A stretch of DNA of 25,544 nucleotides from an uncultured Lachnospiraceae bacterium. GTDB lineage: Bacteria > Bacillota > Clostridia > Lachnospirales > Lachnospiraceae. A program made the position numbers and the translations under genes. The stretch spans positions 1-25,544 of the forward strand of contig CAJUMC010000038.1 in the NCBI GenBank assembly GCA_910587085.1, given 5' to 3'. Shown here one piece after another: positions 8,037-16,496 of this stretch (positions are counted from its first letter, which is position 1; the number at the start of each line of letters is the position of its first letter). The notes under the pieces are model-generated. The model ran no database searches. It was not told the DNA's origin and saw only the letters and a program-made list of their open reading frames with translations.

Positions 8037-8267
8037 TCCCCGCCCCCTCTCAATAAGCATCATCCGACAGGTTAACATACCATCTCAGGCGCTTTAGCCT
8101 TCCTCCTACGCCTCCTCCCGGCAAGCATCTTTTTTCTGTCCGGTTTATGATAATGAAAGAAACCGCTCCCGCTGCAGCCTTTTTGTTAATTTTTCTCTCA
8201 GCGGCATATAATTCAACACTTTTTTAATATCTGTTGCATATTCATCCGCAAGATAATCAACAGTCGG

Positions 8268-8296
8268 TTGTAAAATCTCATTTTGTATATTATGAT
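8268..8296 (+). promoter_or_regulatory. Promoter of the MMPL exporter operon
   Basis: TTGTAA (8268-8273) and TATGAT (8291-8296) are spaced by 17 bases. The start would fall near 8303, some 50 bases before the exporter ATG. Confidence 0.55.
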
Positions 8297-8298
8297 GG

Positions 8299-8312
8299 AT
8301 TATGAACATAAT
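8299..8312. promoter_or_regulatory. Palindromic candidate TetR operator
   Basis: ATTATG-AA-CATAAT is a perfect inverted repeat with a two-base centre, directly after the -10 hexamer and over the predicted start site. This is where a TetR dimer would block transcription of the exporter. Assignment to the adjacent TetR is inferred from position. Confidence 0.5.
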
Positions 8313-8355
8313 GTCAAGAGACTAAGGGAGCCGCTGCTCCCGGCAGGGAGGTTAT

Positions 8356-11028
8356 ATGAAAAAGCTTGCAGATTTTCTTGTGAAAAGAAGATATGTTATT
8401 CTGCCCGTATTCCTTGCTCTTGCACTCCTGTCGGCCTTTTTTATGGGAAAAGTTCATGTCAACTATGATATGACAGAATATCTCCCGGAGGATTCGGCCA
8501 TGAGCCAGGGCATGAAGCTGATGGAACAGGAATTCGGCGCCGTTGGAACCGGAACGCTGCGCCTGATGTTCCGCGGCCTTGAAGAAGCGGAAAAGCCGGA
8601 AATCCGCGATTTCCTCGCTTCTCTTCCGAATGTCGGCAGTGCCGTCTGGGAGGCGGACAGCCCGGCTTACAACCGGGACGAATACACCCTCTACGTGATC
8701 ACCATGCCCTTCGACAGCCGTTCGGACGAATGCACGGCTCTGTTTGACGCGGTAAAAGCGCGCTATGCCGATGATTATGAAATGTATACCGGCGGCACCA
8801 TCAACGATGCCAATGTGCCGGTGCTGTCCCCGTTTATTATCGCGCTCGCATTTATATTGCTTACGATCGTACTGTTTATAATGTCAAACTCCTGGTTTGA
8901 ACCTGTGATCTTTCTGGCGGATATCGCCGTCGCCATCCTGATCAACCTGGGGACAAACGCCCTGTTCCCAAGCGTTTCCGAAACGACGCATTCCATTGCA
9001 GCCGTGCTGCAGCTTGCTCTTTCCATGGATTATTCCATTATTCTTATGAACCGCTACACACAGGAAAAGGAACGCGCCGCAGACAATCCTTCCGCGATGA
9101 AAAACGCCGTTGCCAATTCATTTTCGGCCATTGCAGGAAGCTCTCTCACCACCTTTGTCGGACTGCTTGCGCTGGTATTTATGCGCTTTAGAATCGGTGC
9201 GGATCTCGGCATTGTGCTGGCAAAAAGCGTACTGATCAGCCTGATCTGCATTTTTACGGTTCTGCCTGCACTCATTCTGATGTCGGACAAAATTACCGTC
9301 CGTCTGAGAAAAAAAGCGCTGCATATTCCGATGGGCGGCTATGCGGAGCTTACCCGGCGCTTCCGTCACGTTTTCCCGGCGCTGTTTTTCCTGCTTTTTA
9401 TCGGCTTCTCGCTTCTTAAGGGGAATACCAGGATCTCGTATTCGCTTGCCGCAAACAATGAGGTGGATAAAATATTTCAGCCGAGCAATTCCATAGTTCT
9501 GCTGTACCGCACGGAAGACAGCGAAGCGGTCGCCGGAATCGCAGCCGACCTTAAAAAAAACGGGAAGATCGTCAGCGTCACAGGCTATTATAACACGCTC
9601 GGCGTCAAGTATACTGCGGATGCCCTTGCACAAGCCATCAGCGGCATGGGCGCCGGGCTGTCCCTGGACGCCTCCGCCCTTCGCCTGATCTACTACGATT
9701 ATCACGCCGGGCAGCCCCACGGAAAAATTCCGCTTTCCGGTCTTCTCGCGTTCCTGCGTACCATGGCGGAAAACGGGCAGCTTCTGGGCATGCTGGATGA
9801 AAACACAGCAGCGCAGCTGGATTCTCTGGCCCGGTTCACCGATCCGGCCGTAATTTCCGCGCCGATGGGCGCGCCGGAGCTTGCCGCCGCATTCGGGCTT
9901 GACAGCGGGATTGTCTCGCAGCTTATGCAGCTGTCGGGAGCAGAGACGATGAGCATGAAGGCTTTCGCGGATTTCATGGCCAGCGTCCTTGCACAGCCTG
10001 AATATGCTGCAATGCTTGACCTGTCCGCTGCACAGAAGCTGGCGGCCGCGCAGCAGCTTATGGGCATGGCGGGGGCGGAGTTATCCGCCGCAGAATTCGC
10101 CCGGGCATTCGGAGCAATGTCGGCGCAGCTGGACGAAAATACCTCGCAGCTCCTCTATCTCTGCTATTACGCGCAGAACAGCTCTGATCCGTCCTGGACC
10201 ATGACGCTCCCGGAACTGCTCGGTCATATCTCGGATAATCTGATGAACGACCGCCGTTTTTCCGCCTGGCTCGGCGGCGGTGCGGCAGAAAGTATAGCCG
10301 CTGCAAAGCAGCAGCTGACCGAAGGCGCGGCGCAGCTGCAGGGAGAACATTACGGGCGGCTGATCCTAGATACCGCCTTCCCCGAGGATTCCGACGAAAC
10401 CAGAGCCTTTCTTGAAGAGCTTTCCGCACGGTTACGCCGGGAGCTGACCGGAGAAAGCTATCTGATCGGCAATTCCGTTATGGGCTATGAAATGTCCATA
10501 AGCTTCCGCGGGGAAATGAATAAAATCACTGCCATTACGGCCGCTGCAATTTTCCTTGTGGTCGCCGTTACCTTCCGTTCGCTGATCATTCCGCTGATCC
10601 TTGTGCTCGTTGTACAGTGCGGCGTATTTGCGACCATGACAATCATCGGCGCAGGCGGAGGCGGGATGTATTATCTCGCTCTGCTGATTGTGCAGTGCAT
10701 CCTTATGGGCGCAACGATAGATTACGGAATTCTGTTTACCACGTATTACAAATCCTGCAGGCAGACTATGGATATCCGGGAAGCGATACGCAGCGCCTAC
10801 GACGGCTCCATGCACACAATCCTGACCTCCTCGCTGATCGTAATTACGGTAACGGGCATTCTGGGCTTTGTGTTTTCCAACCCGGCCATCGGCGAGATCT
10901 GCCTCACGATCGCAAAAGGGGCATTCTGCGCAACCGTGCTGATTGTCTTTATTCTGCCCGGCGTGCTGGCATACGCTGATCAGTGGATCTGCGGAAAAAA
11001 GAACGGAGCAAAGGAACGGAAATCATGA
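8356..11028 (+). CDS. MMPL/RND family exporter
   Basis: 890-residue proton-driven membrane transporter of the MMPL type, likely exporting lipids or hydrophobic compounds. TM1 is about 11-31, the first outer porter domain 32-155, and a membrane bundle spans about 155-310 plus a helix near 338-355. The second outer domain (about 360-715) is large and helical with many Ala/Leu/Gln, and the second bundle runs about 718-875. Asp225 in SMDYS and Asp789 in TIDYG sit at the paired Asp-Tyr positions that relay protons in MmpL proteins. The ATG follows AGGGAGG. Its stop overlaps the start of the next gene (ATGA), so they are coupled. Control by the divergent TetR is likely. Confidence 0.92.
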   Translation: MKKLADFLVKRRYVILPVFLALALLSAFFMGKVHVNYDMTEYLPEDSAMSQGMKLMEQEFGAVGTGTLRLMFRGLEEAEKPEIRDFLASLPNVGSAVWEADSPAYNRDEYTLYVITMPFDSRSDECTALFDAVKARYADDYEMYTGGTINDANVPVLSPFIIALAFILLTIVLFIMSNSWFEPVIFLADIAVAILINLGTNALFPSVSETTHSIAAVLQLALSMDYSIILMNRYTQEKERAADNPSAMKNAVANSFSAIAGSSLTTFVGLLALVFMRFRIGADLGIVLAKSVLISLICIFTVLPALILMSDKITVRLRKKALHIPMGGYAELTRRFRHVFPALFFLLFIGFSLLKGNTRISYSLAANNEVDKIFQPSNSIVLLYRTEDSEAVAGIAADLKKNGKIVSVTGYYNTLGVKYTADALAQAISGMGAGLSLDASALRLIYYDYHAGQPHGKIPLSGLLAFLRTMAENGQLLGMLDENTAAQLDSLARFTDPAVISAPMGAPELAAAFGLDSGIVSQLMQLSGAETMSMKAFADFMASVLAQPEYAAMLDLSAAQKLAAAQQLMGMAGAELSAAEFARAFGAMSAQLDENTSQLLYLCYYAQNSSDPSWTMTLPELLGHISDNLMNDRRFSAWLGGGAAESIAAAKQQLTEGAAQLQGEHYGRLILDTAFPEDSDETRAFLEELSARLRRELTGESYLIGNSVMGYEMSISFRGEMNKITAITAAAIFLVVAVTFRSLIIPLILVLVVQCGVFATMTIIGAGGGGMYYLALLIVQCILMGATIDYGILFTTYYKSCRQTMDIREAIRSAYDGSMHTILTSSLIVITVTGILGFVFSNPAIGEICLTIAKGAFCATVLIVFILPGVLAYADQWICGKKNGAKERKS

Positions 11029-11609
11029 GCATAAGCAGCCTGGATTATTATCTTACCGCAGTCAATATCGCCGGGTTTGCAATTTCTGCAATAAACTCCC
11101 GTTCCGGCAGGAAGAACGGGCGGATAAGCTCGTGGGTTGCAATTTCCGCACTGCTCGGCGGCACGCCGGGGATACTGGCTGCGATTCTTGTTTTTGACCG
11201 AAAAGCCAGAAAAGAAAATATGATGGAAAGAGTTTTTGTAAGCTGCCTTTTTGTGATACAGATTATCCTGCTGTTCATGCTCAAGGGGCTGCACCGCGAG
11301 GATATTTCCTTGGATTTTATGGAATTTTTCAAGAACAGAAGGCCATTTGCAATTTATCTGGCAGCAATTAATATTGCCGCCTTTGCCTCGTTCGGCATTG
11401 ACAAATTCAACGCCGCTGCAGGCCGGTTTCGAATCCGGATTTCCTTCCTGCTCGGGCTCTCCTTCGCGGGCGGTGCAGCAGGCGGACTTCTGGCAATGTA
11501 TCTGTTCCGGCATAAAACGAGAAAAAATTACTTTACCGTCGGGCTCCCGCTGATGATTGTCATGCAGATCACGGTTATTTTTTATCTGATGAACCTCAAA
11601 TTCGGCTGA
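11025..11609 (+). CDS. Tandem DUF1294 membrane protein
   Basis: 194 residues made of two similar membrane units. The C-terminal unit (about 111-185) has the DUF1294 hallmarks: N-x-AAFASFGIDK (Asp126-Lys127), a basic RFRIR stretch, a small-residue helix with GG repeats, then FRHKTRKNYF (about 161-170). The N-terminal unit (about 10-80) follows the same order (YLTAVNIAGFAISAI, GGTPG, FDRKARKENM) but has lost the DK and HKT motifs. About five membrane helices are likely. The start overlaps the exporter stop by four bases, with AAGGAACGG upstream. An alternative in-frame start exists 42 bases earlier inside the exporter gene. DUF1294 has no settled function; coupling suggests a role with the exporter. 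Confidence 0.72.
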   Translation: MSISSLDYYLTAVNIAGFAISAINSRSGRKNGRISSWVAISALLGGTPGILAAILVFDRKARKENMMERVFVSCLFVIQIILLFMLKGLHREDISLDFMEFFKNRRPFAIYLAAINIAAFASFGIDKFNAAAGRFRIRISFLLGLSFAGGAAGGLLAMYLFRHKTRKNYFTVGLPLMIVMQITVIFYLMNLKFG

Positions 11610-11947
11610 TCAGCTGCGGAGAATACAGAGCGCAGGCGGAACAGGAACTTTCCCGTCTGCTCCCGCGCTTGGAAATTGTTTCACAGACAATGCGCTGGGA
11701 GGATTATGTCAGCACTCCGAAGACCCTCTCCTGCATAGAATATAACGCCTTAATCCGCCGTGCAAAAACTCAGACGAAGGTAACCTCCTTTATGAAATTC
11801 GGCAGCGCCTGGACCAACCGCCCATGTCAATGCAAAACCGCTCAGCTGGAGGACGCGGAGCGGGGCCGGCAGCTTTTAGGAGAATTGCTTCAAAAATCCA
11901 TACAACGCGTTGTGAAGGATTTTTTGGAGCGGACATATTATGAATAG
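11610..11947 (+). pseudogene. Startless reading frame, possible gene remnant
   Basis: This frame is open from inside the preceding gene to a stop at 11945-11947. Its first usable starts are a TTG at 11669 and an ATG at 11690, neither with a ribosome binding site. The peptide after the DUF1294 stop is about 112 residues and looks protein-like (for example QAEQELSRLLPRLE, then RGRQLLGELLQKSIQRVVKD near the end), with codon choice like the neighbours. I do not recognise a family. It may be the 3' part of a gene whose front was lost, or a small gene with a weak start. Chance is also possible. Confidence 0.3.
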
Positions 11948-12054
11948 TCCGCAAAAACGTGTTCTATCAGCATGGGGAAACGTTCGCCCGCAGCCTCCTA
12001 CGGCATCTGCGATTTTCTTGTTATTGAACTCGCCGCTTTTGCAATAAAATATCA

Positions 12055-12092
12055 GCCGGCGGCAAAAGACCGTTAAGTCCTTCGCCGCCGGC
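12055..12092 (-). terminator. Terminator of the hydrogenase gene
   Basis: A nearly continuous 16-bp stem: nine perfect GC-rich pairs (12055-12063 with 12084-12092) continue into seven inner pairs with two G-U, around a six-base loop. On the minus strand it is followed by an A/T-rich tail (TGATATTTTATT), a weak but acceptable T-run. It lies 27 bases past the hydrogenase stop. The rest of 11948-12118 shows nothing else. Confidence 0.6.
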
Positions 12093-12118
12093 TTCTCATC
12101 CCAGTAAAACAGCTTTAT

Positions 12119-13642
12119 TTAGTAAATCAGTTTGTCCAGCTCACTTACCTGCTCCGTCTCATTGCAGTTCACATGATTCGCCTGCTTTGCGTACAGGTTG
12201 ACAGCCACCTTCGACTTTGCGATCGGCTGCATTGTGCCGGCTCCGGCGATGCACCCGCCAGGGCAGGCCATACCCTCAAGCAGATAACCGTTGTATTTTC
12301 CGGCAACTGCTGCCGCGAGCAGCTTGCGGCAATCCTGAAGACTCTCGGCATTCGCCACCTTGACCTCCCGATCCGGATACTTGCTCTTGATCACATCGAC
12401 TACCGACTGCGCCACGCCGCCGGCAACCGCGAAATTGCGGCCGTCTGCTGATACATTGTCCACGCCGTTCGGATCCTCTGCAACCGTCTCCAGATCAACA
12501 TGCTTTGCGTCGAAAATGCCCGTCATCTCCTCGAAGGTCAGAACAAAATCGACCTCGCTGCGGACGGTGCGGCGCATTGCCTCGAGCTTCTTTGCCGCGC
12601 ACGGCCCGATAAATACTACCTTGGCATCCGGGTCATTCTTTTTGATATAGCGTGCGGTCAGCGTCATCGGTGTCAGCGCCATCGAAATGCAGTTCGCATG
12701 ATCCGGATAGAGCTTCTTCGCCATCATCGACCAGGCCGGACAGCAGGAGGTTGCCATAAACGGCAGCTTCTCCGGAACTTCCTGAAGGAAATCCTCCGCC
12801 TCCTGGGTTGCACAGAGATCGGCGCCGATTGCCACCTCGACAACATCGTGGAAGCCGAGCTGCTTCATCGCCGCACGGAGCTTGCCCGGCGTCACCTTCG
12901 GGCCGAACTGCCCGACAAAGGCCGGCGCAACCGCCGCGTACACTCTATCGCCGGACTGGATGGCGCGGATGGTCTGGAAAATCTGGGACTTATCCGCAAT
13001 TGCGCCGAACGGGCAGTTTACAAGGCACTGTCCGCACGATACGCATTTCTCATAATCAATATCCGCCTTTCCGTTCTCGTCGGAATGGATAGCGTTCATG
13101 CCGCAGGCCGCCGCACACGGACGTTCCTGAACAATAATCGCATTGTAGGAGCAGGCAGTCGCGCAGCGCCCGCATTTAATGCATTTTTCCTGATCAATAC
13201 GGGAACGGCCGTTGTAGCGATCCAGCTTGATGGCATCCTTCGGGCAGACCTCCTCGCAAGGATGCGCAAGACAGCCCTGGCAGCCCTCCGTGACGATTAC
13301 GCGCTTCTCAGCGCAGCCGTTGCACGCAAATTTAATGATATTGATCAGCGGCGGCGTGTAATAGGTTTCCGGGCGATCGGCCGCCTCAATATTGTCCGAC
13401 AGCGGCGCATGCTCTGCAGCGCTTCGGTTCGGGAGCCCCATCGCCAGTCTCAGCCGCTCTCCGACAATCGCGCGCTCCAGGAAAATATCGTTTCTGAAAT
13501 TTCCCACCTCCCCCGGGATAATCTTGTAAGGAAGCTCCTCAATCCTTTTGTCCACCTGCCACTCCGTGTGGTACGCCATCCTTGCAACCTCACGGAAAAT
13601 GCGGTGGCGGATCTCCTGAATTCTTGTCTCGACACCTCTCAT
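12119..13642 (-). CDS. [FeFe]-hydrogenase, group B-like, with ferredoxin domains
   Basis: 507-residue cytoplasmic iron-iron hydrogenase that would exchange electrons between ferredoxin and protons/H2. The three H-cluster loops are present: TSCCPAW (298-304; Cys300 at the proton-relay position, Cys301 a ligand), GPCAAKKLE (346-354; Cys348) and EGMACPGGC (456-464; Cys460, Cys464). The GPC loop, in place of the MPC of classical group A enzymes, points to group B. Upstream are CxxC and CxxCxxHPCxxxCP (107-133) and ferredoxin motifs at 154-164, 176-180 and 200-210, enough for three or four [4Fe-4S] clusters. The ATG follows GAGGG at six-base spacing. Maturases HydEFG are not in the window. Monocistronic; a Rex-like site lies in the leader. 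Confidence 0.9.
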   Translation of the reverse strand: MRGVETRIQEIRHRIFREVARMAYHTEWQVDKRIEELPYKIIPGEVGNFRNDIFLERAIVGERLRLAMGLPNRSAAEHAPLSDNIEAADRPETYYTPPLINIIKFACNGCAEKRVIVTEGCQGCLAHPCEEVCPKDAIKLDRYNGRSRIDQEKCIKCGRCATACSYNAIIVQERPCAAACGMNAIHSDENGKADIDYEKCVSCGQCLVNCPFGAIADKSQIFQTIRAIQSGDRVYAAVAPAFVGQFGPKVTPGKLRAAMKQLGFHDVVEVAIGADLCATQEAEDFLQEVPEKLPFMATSCCPAWSMMAKKLYPDHANCISMALTPMTLTARYIKKNDPDAKVVFIGPCAAKKLEAMRRTVRSEVDFVLTFEEMTGIFDAKHVDLETVAEDPNGVDNVSADGRNFAVAGGVAQSVVDVIKSKYPDREVKVANAESLQDCRKLLAAAVAGKYNGYLLEGMACPGGCIAGAGTMQPIAKSKVAVNLYAKQANHVNCNETEQVSELDKLIY

Positions 13643-13737
13643 ACTTAACCCTCATTTCTGCGCCGCTTTCTTTGCATCGTCAGCCGGTTCCGGGCGGCGC
13701 ACGGACACCGGCTGCGGTGTAAAACCGTATCTTTTTC

Positions 13738-13760
13738 GGCTCCGGTTAAGAACCGGAACC
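13738..13760 (-). other. Hairpin in the hydrogenase mRNA leader
   Basis: Arms of ten bases (13738-13747 and 13751-13760) pair with one mismatch around a three-base loop. It lies about 100 bases before the hydrogenase start and has no T-run. It may stabilise the 5' end of the mRNA. Confidence 0.35.
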
Positions 13761-13787
13761 CCAAAGCAAACCGGAAAGCGCCAGTTA

Positions 13788-13805
13788 TTGTTAAAAAAAT
13801 AACAA
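13788..13805. promoter_or_regulatory. Candidate Rex operator of the hydrogenase gene
   Basis: TTGTTAAAAAAATAACAA matches 13 of 14 fixed positions of the clostridial Rex motif TTGTTAA-N4-TTAACAA. It has perfect TTGTTA/TAACAA arms six bases apart, the same geometry as the site at the ptb promoter. It lies about 30 bases downstream of the -10 hexamer, so a bound repressor would act as a roadblock. Rex control of hydrogenases is established in other clostridia; here it is inferred. Confidence 0.65.
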
Positions 13806-13834
13806 ACGCTGACTCATGAAAAACCGCTGTTTTT

Positions 13835-13863
13835 ACAATACCATAAAATTCGACTTCTGTAAA
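13835..13863 (-). promoter_or_regulatory. Promoter of the hydrogenase gene
   Basis: On the minus strand TTTACA (complement of 13858-13863) and TATTGT (complement of 13835-13840) are spaced by 17 bases. Transcription would start near 13828, leaving a leader of about 185 bases that includes the Rex-like palindrome. Confidence 0.6.
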
Positions 13864-14063
13864 GATGAGATATATAAAAAAGTTTGAAAGAAAACATCCA
13901 AATTTCTTATGGAAGCAGTATCACACGCGGGCTCGCGATATGCACGGGTATAAACATGGCAAATCATGTCTCTTCTCCCGTTCCTCACCAGTATTGTCTT
14001 CCCGCGGCCCTGGACGGCATTCCCCCATACGGAAGGCATTCCCATATATAAGTCAGTCCGCCC

Positions 14064-16418
14064 TCACTCCTGCCGCGTTCTCCCCCAGCTTTGCCAGGCG
14101 GCCCAAACCGTAGCGGCAGCTGCCGCTGCGGGAATAATATACAGCGCCGGCCTTCCCTGTGCGCCAAATTCATATCTGGCCTGCAGCCAGGCTGATATCT
14201 GAGCTCCCAGCGGGTTCTTAACCCCAATAAAATGCAGCGCTGCCGGGACGACAAAAAGCAGCACGGAGCATATAACAGCAGGGCGCAGTTCCCTGAACCA
14301 TGAGGTCAGAGCCAGCGTACAAGCCGCAATACAGCAGAGAACAAGCAGACGCAGCAGATTCAGCATCACCAGATAGCCCGCAATCGTGCCGGTAAACGGA
14401 ACCTCCCGAAACTCCGGCAAAGACCGGATCGGTGCATTCGGACACGGCAGACCGTACTGAAGCACCATTCCGGCAAACTCCAGCCCGTAAGCCGCCAGCC
14501 AGATATAAGTACAGTTCATCAGCACTGCGATCAGCTTCGCCCGAAAAAGACCCGCACGTCCTTTCCTCATGGAACGCAGCAGCGGTTCCAGCCCCCTCTG
14601 CTTTTCCAGAGGCAGGATGCCGGCCGTCAGCAGCACAACAGCGGCAGCCGAAAGCAGCGCCCGGACTCTGGACTCGTAGGCCCTCCCGCTCCAGATATCC
14701 TCTGTGTTTTCCACCGGAGAATAATACGCCTGATAACCAAACGGATTTACAACAAAAAGCTTTGTCCCGTGTTTTTCCTCATAATCAAGTAATTTCTGAA
14801 TATATATTTCAAATCTCAAGGCAAGTATTTCGTTTTCCGGGGAAAGTTCCCCGTCTGCAAGCCTTTGTCTCTGCAGCTCTAAAAACGCAAGCGTTTCTTT
14901 TGTGACCTCGCCCTCAAACTCCAGACAATACCGGCGCATTGCACTGTCCTCGGCGGAATAGAATACTTCTCCGGAAGGAAGCAGCCGAAGCATGACAGCG
15001 GTAAAGATTACAAGAACAATCAGGCCCCGCCCTGAAACCATCTGCTTAAAAAGCTCTGTGCGCAGTATCCCCGCCGGCCGGAAACAGCCTGCCAGCTTTT
15101 TTTTCCAGCCGTCTGCGGCGGCAGAAAACAGGGATACACCCGAAACCGGGAATTTCCGAACATGGATGCGGATACCAATCGCGGAAGCACACAAAAACAG
15201 AATCAGCAGCCCGACATAAGCACCGGTCAGCGAGGATACCGGGGCAGCAAACAGATTCAGATTCTGATATTCCGTAAAAATCTTTGTTCCGGAAAGCAGC
15301 GGGAACAGATTAATAAATTTGAACACATTGGCGAAGCTCTGCACCGGGATAAACCGGTAAGCCAGAAATTCAAAGCCCAGCACCGCCCCTGCCGCCATGA
15401 CTGCGCCGCCGGCCGAGGAAAATACGGACATTACCGCGTAAAATAAAACGCCGAACGCCGCCAGTACAGACATCTTCAGCAGAAAGCGAAGCAGAAGAAA
15501 CTGTCCCGCCGTTACGGAAAGAACACATTGCCCGAATTCCGGCAGAGACTGAACCGGCGCGGAAAAAATCCCGTGCAGATGCGCGGCCTCCCCATAGATC
15601 CGGAACGAGAGCAGCAGGGTGGAACCATAGAAAGTCAGAACCAGAAAAATCCCGCCGGCCGTCAGCACTCCGATTCTTCTCAAAGCAAGGGTAACCCGCC
15701 CGGCGGCGCCGGCATGAACGATATGCCATAAGCCCTTTTTCCGCTCCCTGAAAAATTCCGCGGCAATCAGCAGAAGAACAGCAAGCACAAAATAATCCGT
15801 CCGCTCCTCCGCCAGCCACGCCGAAATTCCAAGTGCCGGCACCAGCTTCGGAACAAGCCCTGACATTTCCGCAAAATCCTTCGCTGTCCGCTGAATATTC
15901 CTTTTTGAAAACGACCCATCCGCCGCAAAACGGTCAATTTTCCCCATCCGCTCTGCATTTTCCAGGATTCTGGAAATGGTGTCCGGATAACCAGCCAGGT
16001 AAGTAATCTGCTCCAGCAAAATGCGGCTGGCCTGAACTCTGCTCCGGATTATCCTTGTATCCGGCAATGTATCCGGCAGCGCGATTCCCTTATCCGTTAC
16101 ATAGCTGTCATACATCAGCTCATAATAAGCCGTATTCTGCCCCTGCTTTCTGGCCTCCTCATAAGAAGCCAGAAAATGAAGCGTCTCCAGCCTTTCATTT
16201 TGCGCCGAAACCTGCGTCAAAAGTGCCCCGCACTCATCAGGCCCCACCCCGTCCGGATATGTCTCCAGGCACTGCACAAGCTGTTCCAGGTAACACTTGC
16301 CTACCTCCTGCCGGTTATCCTTCCTCTGAGCCTGCCAGAACAATATCCCGTTTGCTAAAAATAAAATACCGATCGCCGTCAGCAGCAGAGGCGAACCAAA
16401 TGTCTTTTTCCATTCCAT
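14064..16418 (-). CDS. ABC transporter permease, two-half ABC-2 type
   Basis: 784-residue integral membrane protein, last gene of a lipoprotein-ATPase-permease operon. It looks like two permease halves in one chain. Each half starts with a short cytoplasmic stretch and one membrane helix (near residue 10-30, and again at LIVLVIFTAVML past the middle). A soluble, mostly helical outer domain follows, then a cluster of about five membrane helices. The best substrate guess for this build is a peptide or lipid exported or detached from the membrane, but nothing in the sequence fixes it. I chose the ATG at MEWKK, with GGGG seven bases upstream; another in-frame ATG six codons earlier lacks a ribosome binding site. 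The gene before it is its ATPase partner, 78 bases away. Confidence 0.82.
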   Translation of the reverse strand: MEWKKTFGSPLLLTAIGILFLANGILFWQAQRKDNRQEVGKCYLEQLVQCLETYPDGVGPDECGALLTQVSAQNERLETLHFLASYEEARKQGQNTAYYELMYDSYVTDKGIALPDTLPDTRIIRSRVQASRILLEQITYLAGYPDTISRILENAERMGKIDRFAADGSFSKRNIQRTAKDFAEMSGLVPKLVPALGISAWLAEERTDYFVLAVLLLIAAEFFRERKKGLWHIVHAGAAGRVTLALRRIGVLTAGGIFLVLTFYGSTLLLSFRIYGEAAHLHGIFSAPVQSLPEFGQCVLSVTAGQFLLLRFLLKMSVLAAFGVLFYAVMSVFSSAGGAVMAAGAVLGFEFLAYRFIPVQSFANVFKFINLFPLLSGTKIFTEYQNLNLFAAPVSSLTGAYVGLLILFLCASAIGIRIHVRKFPVSGVSLFSAAADGWKKKLAGCFRPAGILRTELFKQMVSGRGLIVLVIFTAVMLRLLPSGEVFYSAEDSAMRRYCLEFEGEVTKETLAFLELQRQRLADGELSPENEILALRFEIYIQKLLDYEEKHGTKLFVVNPFGYQAYYSPVENTEDIWSGRAYESRVRALLSAAAVVLLTAGILPLEKQRGLEPLLRSMRKGRAGLFRAKLIAVLMNCTYIWLAAYGLEFAGMVLQYGLPCPNAPIRSLPEFREVPFTGTIAGYLVMLNLLRLLVLCCIAACTLALTSWFRELRPAVICSVLLFVVPAALHFIGVKNPLGAQISAWLQARYEFGAQGRPALYIIPAAAAAATVWAAWQSWGRTRQE

Positions 16419-16442
16419 TCTTTTTACCCCGTGCATATCGCA

Positions 16443-16461
16443 GGTTTGCCCCGGACAAACC
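16443..16461 (-). other. Small hairpin between ATPase and permease genes
   Basis: GGTTTG/CAAACC arms (16443-16448 and 16456-16461) enclose a seven-base loop in the 78-base gap. There is no T-run, so it is unlikely to end transcription. It could tune the relative level of permease. Confidence 0.25.
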
Positions 16462-16496
16462 GCCCGTCAGTGCTCCCCGTCCCGTCCGCTCCGCTT

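Larger units (their letters stand above)
8037..8355. other. Divergent region between tetR and the MMPL exporter
   Basis: This 319-base stretch has no gene. The exporter side carries a promoter and a palindrome, listed separately. On the tetR side I see purine-rich stretches (complement of about 8101-8120) and the short palindrome TTATGATAA at 8146-8154, whose half is similar to the operator arm. No tetR promoter is clear enough to call. Confidence 0.4.
13643..14063. other. Hydrogenase leader and promoter region
   Basis: About 420 bases with no credible gene. From right to left it holds the hydrogenase promoter (13835-13863), a Rex-like palindrome (13788-13805) and a leader hairpin (13738-13760). 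The part from about 13864 to 14063, beyond the end of the permease gene, shows nothing I can assign. No clear terminator follows the permease stop. Confidence 0.45.

Noticed and set aside
12500..13648. 382-codon rightward open frame
   Set aside because: It is antisense to the hydrogenase, whose cysteine motifs are unmistakable, and it shows no protein pattern of its own.
13865..14113. 82-codon rightward open frame beside the hydrogenase promoter
   Set aside because: It has no ribosome binding site, no recognisable pattern, and runs antisense into the permease gene.
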